In this document: piece after piece, positions 6,096 to 7,979 of the stretch
How the letters are laid out: each line of letters starts with the position of its first letter
How positions within the stretch are numbered: position 1 is the first letter of the stretch
Assembly (NCBI GenBank): GCA_030450535.1
Contig: JAKDIK010000109.1
Location: forward strand, 1 to 7,979
Direction: 5' to 3'
From: Propionibacteriaceae bacterium
GTDB taxonomy: Bacteria > Actinomycetota > Actinomycetes > Propionibacteriales > Propionibacteriaceae
Length of the DNA: 7,979 nucleotides
Made by a program: the position numbers and the translations under genes
The notes under the pieces: model-generated
The model's input: the letters and a program-made list of their open reading frames with translations, nothing else
Databases searched by the model: none
Told to the model about the DNA's origin: nothing

Positions 6096-7979
6096 TGGCC
6101 CGGTTCAGCAGCTGGCGCCGGCCGAGGCTCGTCCATCAGTCCACCGAACAGGACGGACGGTTGGGACGCACCCTCCAGGTGACCCTCACGGACTCGGCCG
6201 TGCCGGCCCAACCGGCGAGCGCGGACATCGGCTTCGAGTTCCGGAGCGCTTCCGACGTCGCGCGTCTCACCGAACGCGCGATCCGGCACCGGGCACCGGC
6301 ACCGGGGGTCCGTGACGAGGAGACGACAAAGTGCACCCATGTGGACTTCCACGCACCCGACCTGCCGTGGCGCTACACGCCCCGCCGGGCCGAGGGCGAC
6401 ACCCTGCGCCCGTGGCTGGCGCTGGTCGTCGGCACCCCGGACGAGGTGAGAATCTCGGGAACGACGGTGACCCTGTCCTCCTCGGTGCTGGCCGACTACG
6501 ACCTCACGACGTCGTGGCGGTGGGCCCATGTCCAAGCCCCCGACAGCGAGACGAACGACGATCTCGGAACTCCGGCGCCCGACCGGTTCTCCCGGCTGCT
6601 GTCGTTGCGCCGGCTGCTGCCGCTGACGACCTACGTCGCCGTGCTCGTCCCGACGTTCACCCCGCGTGGCACGCCCTTGTGGGCCGGAGGTGTCGTCGAC
6701 AACGGCGGACGTCCGCTGCCTGCCCTGTCCTGGTGGACCTTCGCCACCGGCGAGGGCGGGGACTTCGAGACCTTGGCTGCCCAGTTGCGGATCCCCCCCG
6801 CCGCTGACCTCGGCAAGGCGTCTCTCACCTACCGCGCCGCCAATATCCCCATTGGGCCACTTGAGGTACGCGGAGCCCTGCAGTCCCTCCAGTCCGTTCA
6901 GCCAGAGGTGGACGAGGAGGCCGACCTCGCCAGGGATGTCGCCAACGCCGTCCTGGCCTCCGCAGGCGCCCCCGGCCTCCTCGGTCCGCCCGCCTATGGA
7001 CGTCCGTGGGTTCCGTCTCCAACCACAGCCGCCGGGTGGGTCGAGCAGCTGCGCGCCGACGCACGGGTCCGGATCCACGCCGGCACGGGTCAGTGGACGG
7101 GAGTGGAAGCGCAGGACGAGCTCATGCAGGCGGCGGTCGCCCAGTGCGGATCACTCGCCGATGCCGCCGGGCTCATCGCCCGAACGGCTTCCGGCCTCGC
7201 CACCTCGGGTTCGCTCTGGGCGAGGTCCCTGCCGTCGGATCCGGTGGCCCGACTGCGGATCCTCGCGCCGATGACCACACGGCTGCCCACCGACACCGGG
7301 GTCCAGACGGTGGCCGACGCCGTGTCCACCCCCGAACGCACCCTGGACCGGGCCCTGCTCACCGGGGCCGGCCAGCGACTCCTCACCCGTTCCTCCCGAC
7401 TGGACAAGACGCCCGTCGCGTCGGCGACCGACCTGCTCCAGGCCGCGGCCTCGGGAGCGGATTCCGGGCCCGATCCGGCGGCCGCCAGCCTGTGGGAGGC
7501 CCTCGTCCCCGACGGTGAGCGGCTGTACGTGGAGTTGTGGACGGCGCTCGCGAAGCTCCGCCGCGCTGCCCTCGCCGGCCGTAGCCGCTACCTGCACCGC
7601 ATCGGGGCCTTCATCGGCCTGGAGGATCCGCGGCGGATCGACGAGTGGCAGAGAGAGTTCATCCATGATGAACTGCCCCGGCTGCAGGACCGTGCCGCGG
7701 CCGGGCTGGGCGAGCTGACGGGCGAATGCGGGGAGCTGGTGTGGCTGTGGGCCGCCGAGTTCGCCGGCACCGGGACGTGGGACGACCTCCTCGCCCGGAC
7801 CCTGACGACGCCCCACGCCACCGACCTCATCTACGGACAGGTCCAGACGGCCGTCTTGTGCTGCCTCCTGCCCACCTGCGCGGGAGAACCTGTGGTCCAT
7901 CCCGAGTCGGAGTGCTCCCGCCTCGTCGCCCTGCTGCGGATTCCCGCCCCCCACGACCGGGTGCCGGTCCCCCTACCAG
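6095..7979 (+). CDS. Uncharacterised PWRYTP/LRPWLALVV-signature protein, 3' truncated by window
   Basis: The ATG at 6095 overlaps the last base of the DUF6603 stop codon, and the frame is open for 628 codons to the window edge. A GTG at 6092 is in frame and is an alternative start with a 4-base overlap. GGGG at 6084-6087 is a weak ribosome binding site, so expression probably depends on coupling. Residues 1-235 carry a distinctive set: LPWRYTP (90-96), LRPWLALVV (104-112), WRWAHVQ (141-147), LLSLRRLLPLTTY (168-180), VAVLVPTF (181-188) and GGDFETLAAQL (221-231). PPAYGRPW (298-305) and AQDELMQAAVAQCG (339-352) follow. From about 400 on the protein is largely helical. I recall this motif order in large hypothetical proteins from several phyla, but it has no name or function I can give. 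No signal peptide or membrane helix is seen. Base composition matches the upstream gene. Confidence 0.93.
   Translation, partial: MARFSSWRRPRLVHQSTEQDGRLGRTLQVTLTDSAVPAQPASADIGFEFRSASDVARLTERAIRHRAPAPGVRDEETTKCTHVDFHAPDLPWRYTPRRAEGDTLRPWLALVVGTPDEVRISGTTVTLSSSVLADYDLTTSWRWAHVQAPDSETNDDLGTPAPDRFSRLLSLRRLLPLTTYVAVLVPTFTPRGTPLWAGGVVDNGGRPLPALSWWTFATGEGGDFETLAAQLRIPPAADLGKASLTYRAANIPIGPLEVRGALQSLQSVQPEVDEEADLARDVANAVLASAGAPGLLGPPAYGRPWVPSPTTAAGWVEQLRADARVRIHAGTGQWTGVEAQDELMQAAVAQCGSLADAAGLIARTASGLATSGSLWARSLPSDPVARLRILAPMTTRLPTDTGVQTVADAVSTPERTLDRALLTGAGQRLLTRSSRLDKTPVASATDLLQAAASGADSGPDPAAASLWEALVPDGERLYVELWTALAKLRRAALAGRSRYLHRIGAFIGLEDPRRIDEWQREFIHDELPRLQDRAAAGLGELTGECGELVWLWAAEFAGTGTWDDLLARTLTTPHATDLIYGQVQTAVLCCLLPTCAGEPVVHPESECSRLVALLRIPAPHDRVPVPLP

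Noticed and set aside
5090..7078. A 662-codon open frame on the minus strand
   Set aside because: It lies opposite the two operon genes and spans their junction. It is arginine-, glycine- and proline-rich with no family signature. Long antisense frames are expected in high-GC DNA with strong third-position bias.
6666..7518. Plus-strand frames of 170-202 codons within the second operon gene
   Set aside because: They overlap the long open frame starting at 6095, which carries the coherent motif series. The alternatives show shadow composition (Arg/Pro/Ser-rich).
1..7979. CRISPR array, tRNA or rRNA genes, or origin iterons
   Set aside because: No regularly spaced direct repeats, tRNA-like cloverleaf with a TTCNANNC T-loop, or rRNA-like stretch was seen on either strand by eye.

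Overview
The window comes from a GC-rich bacterium, most likely an actinobacterium (Actinomycetota). The coding regions strongly prefer G or C in the third codon position, and the insertion-sequence (IS) proteins read like actinobacterial IS110, IS3 and ISL3 transposases. Species cannot be judged from the sequence alone.

Positions 1-2640 are a graveyard of mobile elements. In order they are: the last codons and terminal repeat of an IS256-like element; an almost complete IS110-family element whose transposase is broken by a one-base frameshift, with a structured leader that may encode its bridge RNA; the 3' third of an IS3-family orfB; and, on the minus strand, the 5' half of an ISL3-family transposase. 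The pieces abut with almost no ordinary DNA between them. They are best read as nested insertions: IS3 into ISL3, IS110 into IS3, and an IS256-like element arriving on the left with loss of the missing halves. No chromosomal or cargo gene is visible here.

Positions 2637-2837 are non-coding. They hold three hairpins and a fourth that covers the ribosome binding site of the next gene. No convincing sigma-70 promoter is visible.

Positions 2838-7979 hold two plus-strand genes that form a translationally coupled operon running off the window. The first encodes a complete 1085-residue protein with the hallmarks of the uncharacterised DUF6603 family. The second starts at the stop codon of the first and is open for 628 residues to the window edge. 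It has a conserved-looking uncharacterised signature (LPWRYTP, LRPWLALVV, WRWAHVQ, GGDFETL). Neither protein has a signal peptide, a clear membrane helix or a recognisable catalytic motif. I recall both families as large proteins of unknown function, but this could not be checked here. The operon is the best candidate in the window for an undescribed system. The neighbouring IS pile is consistent with an accessory, horizontally exchanged locus.
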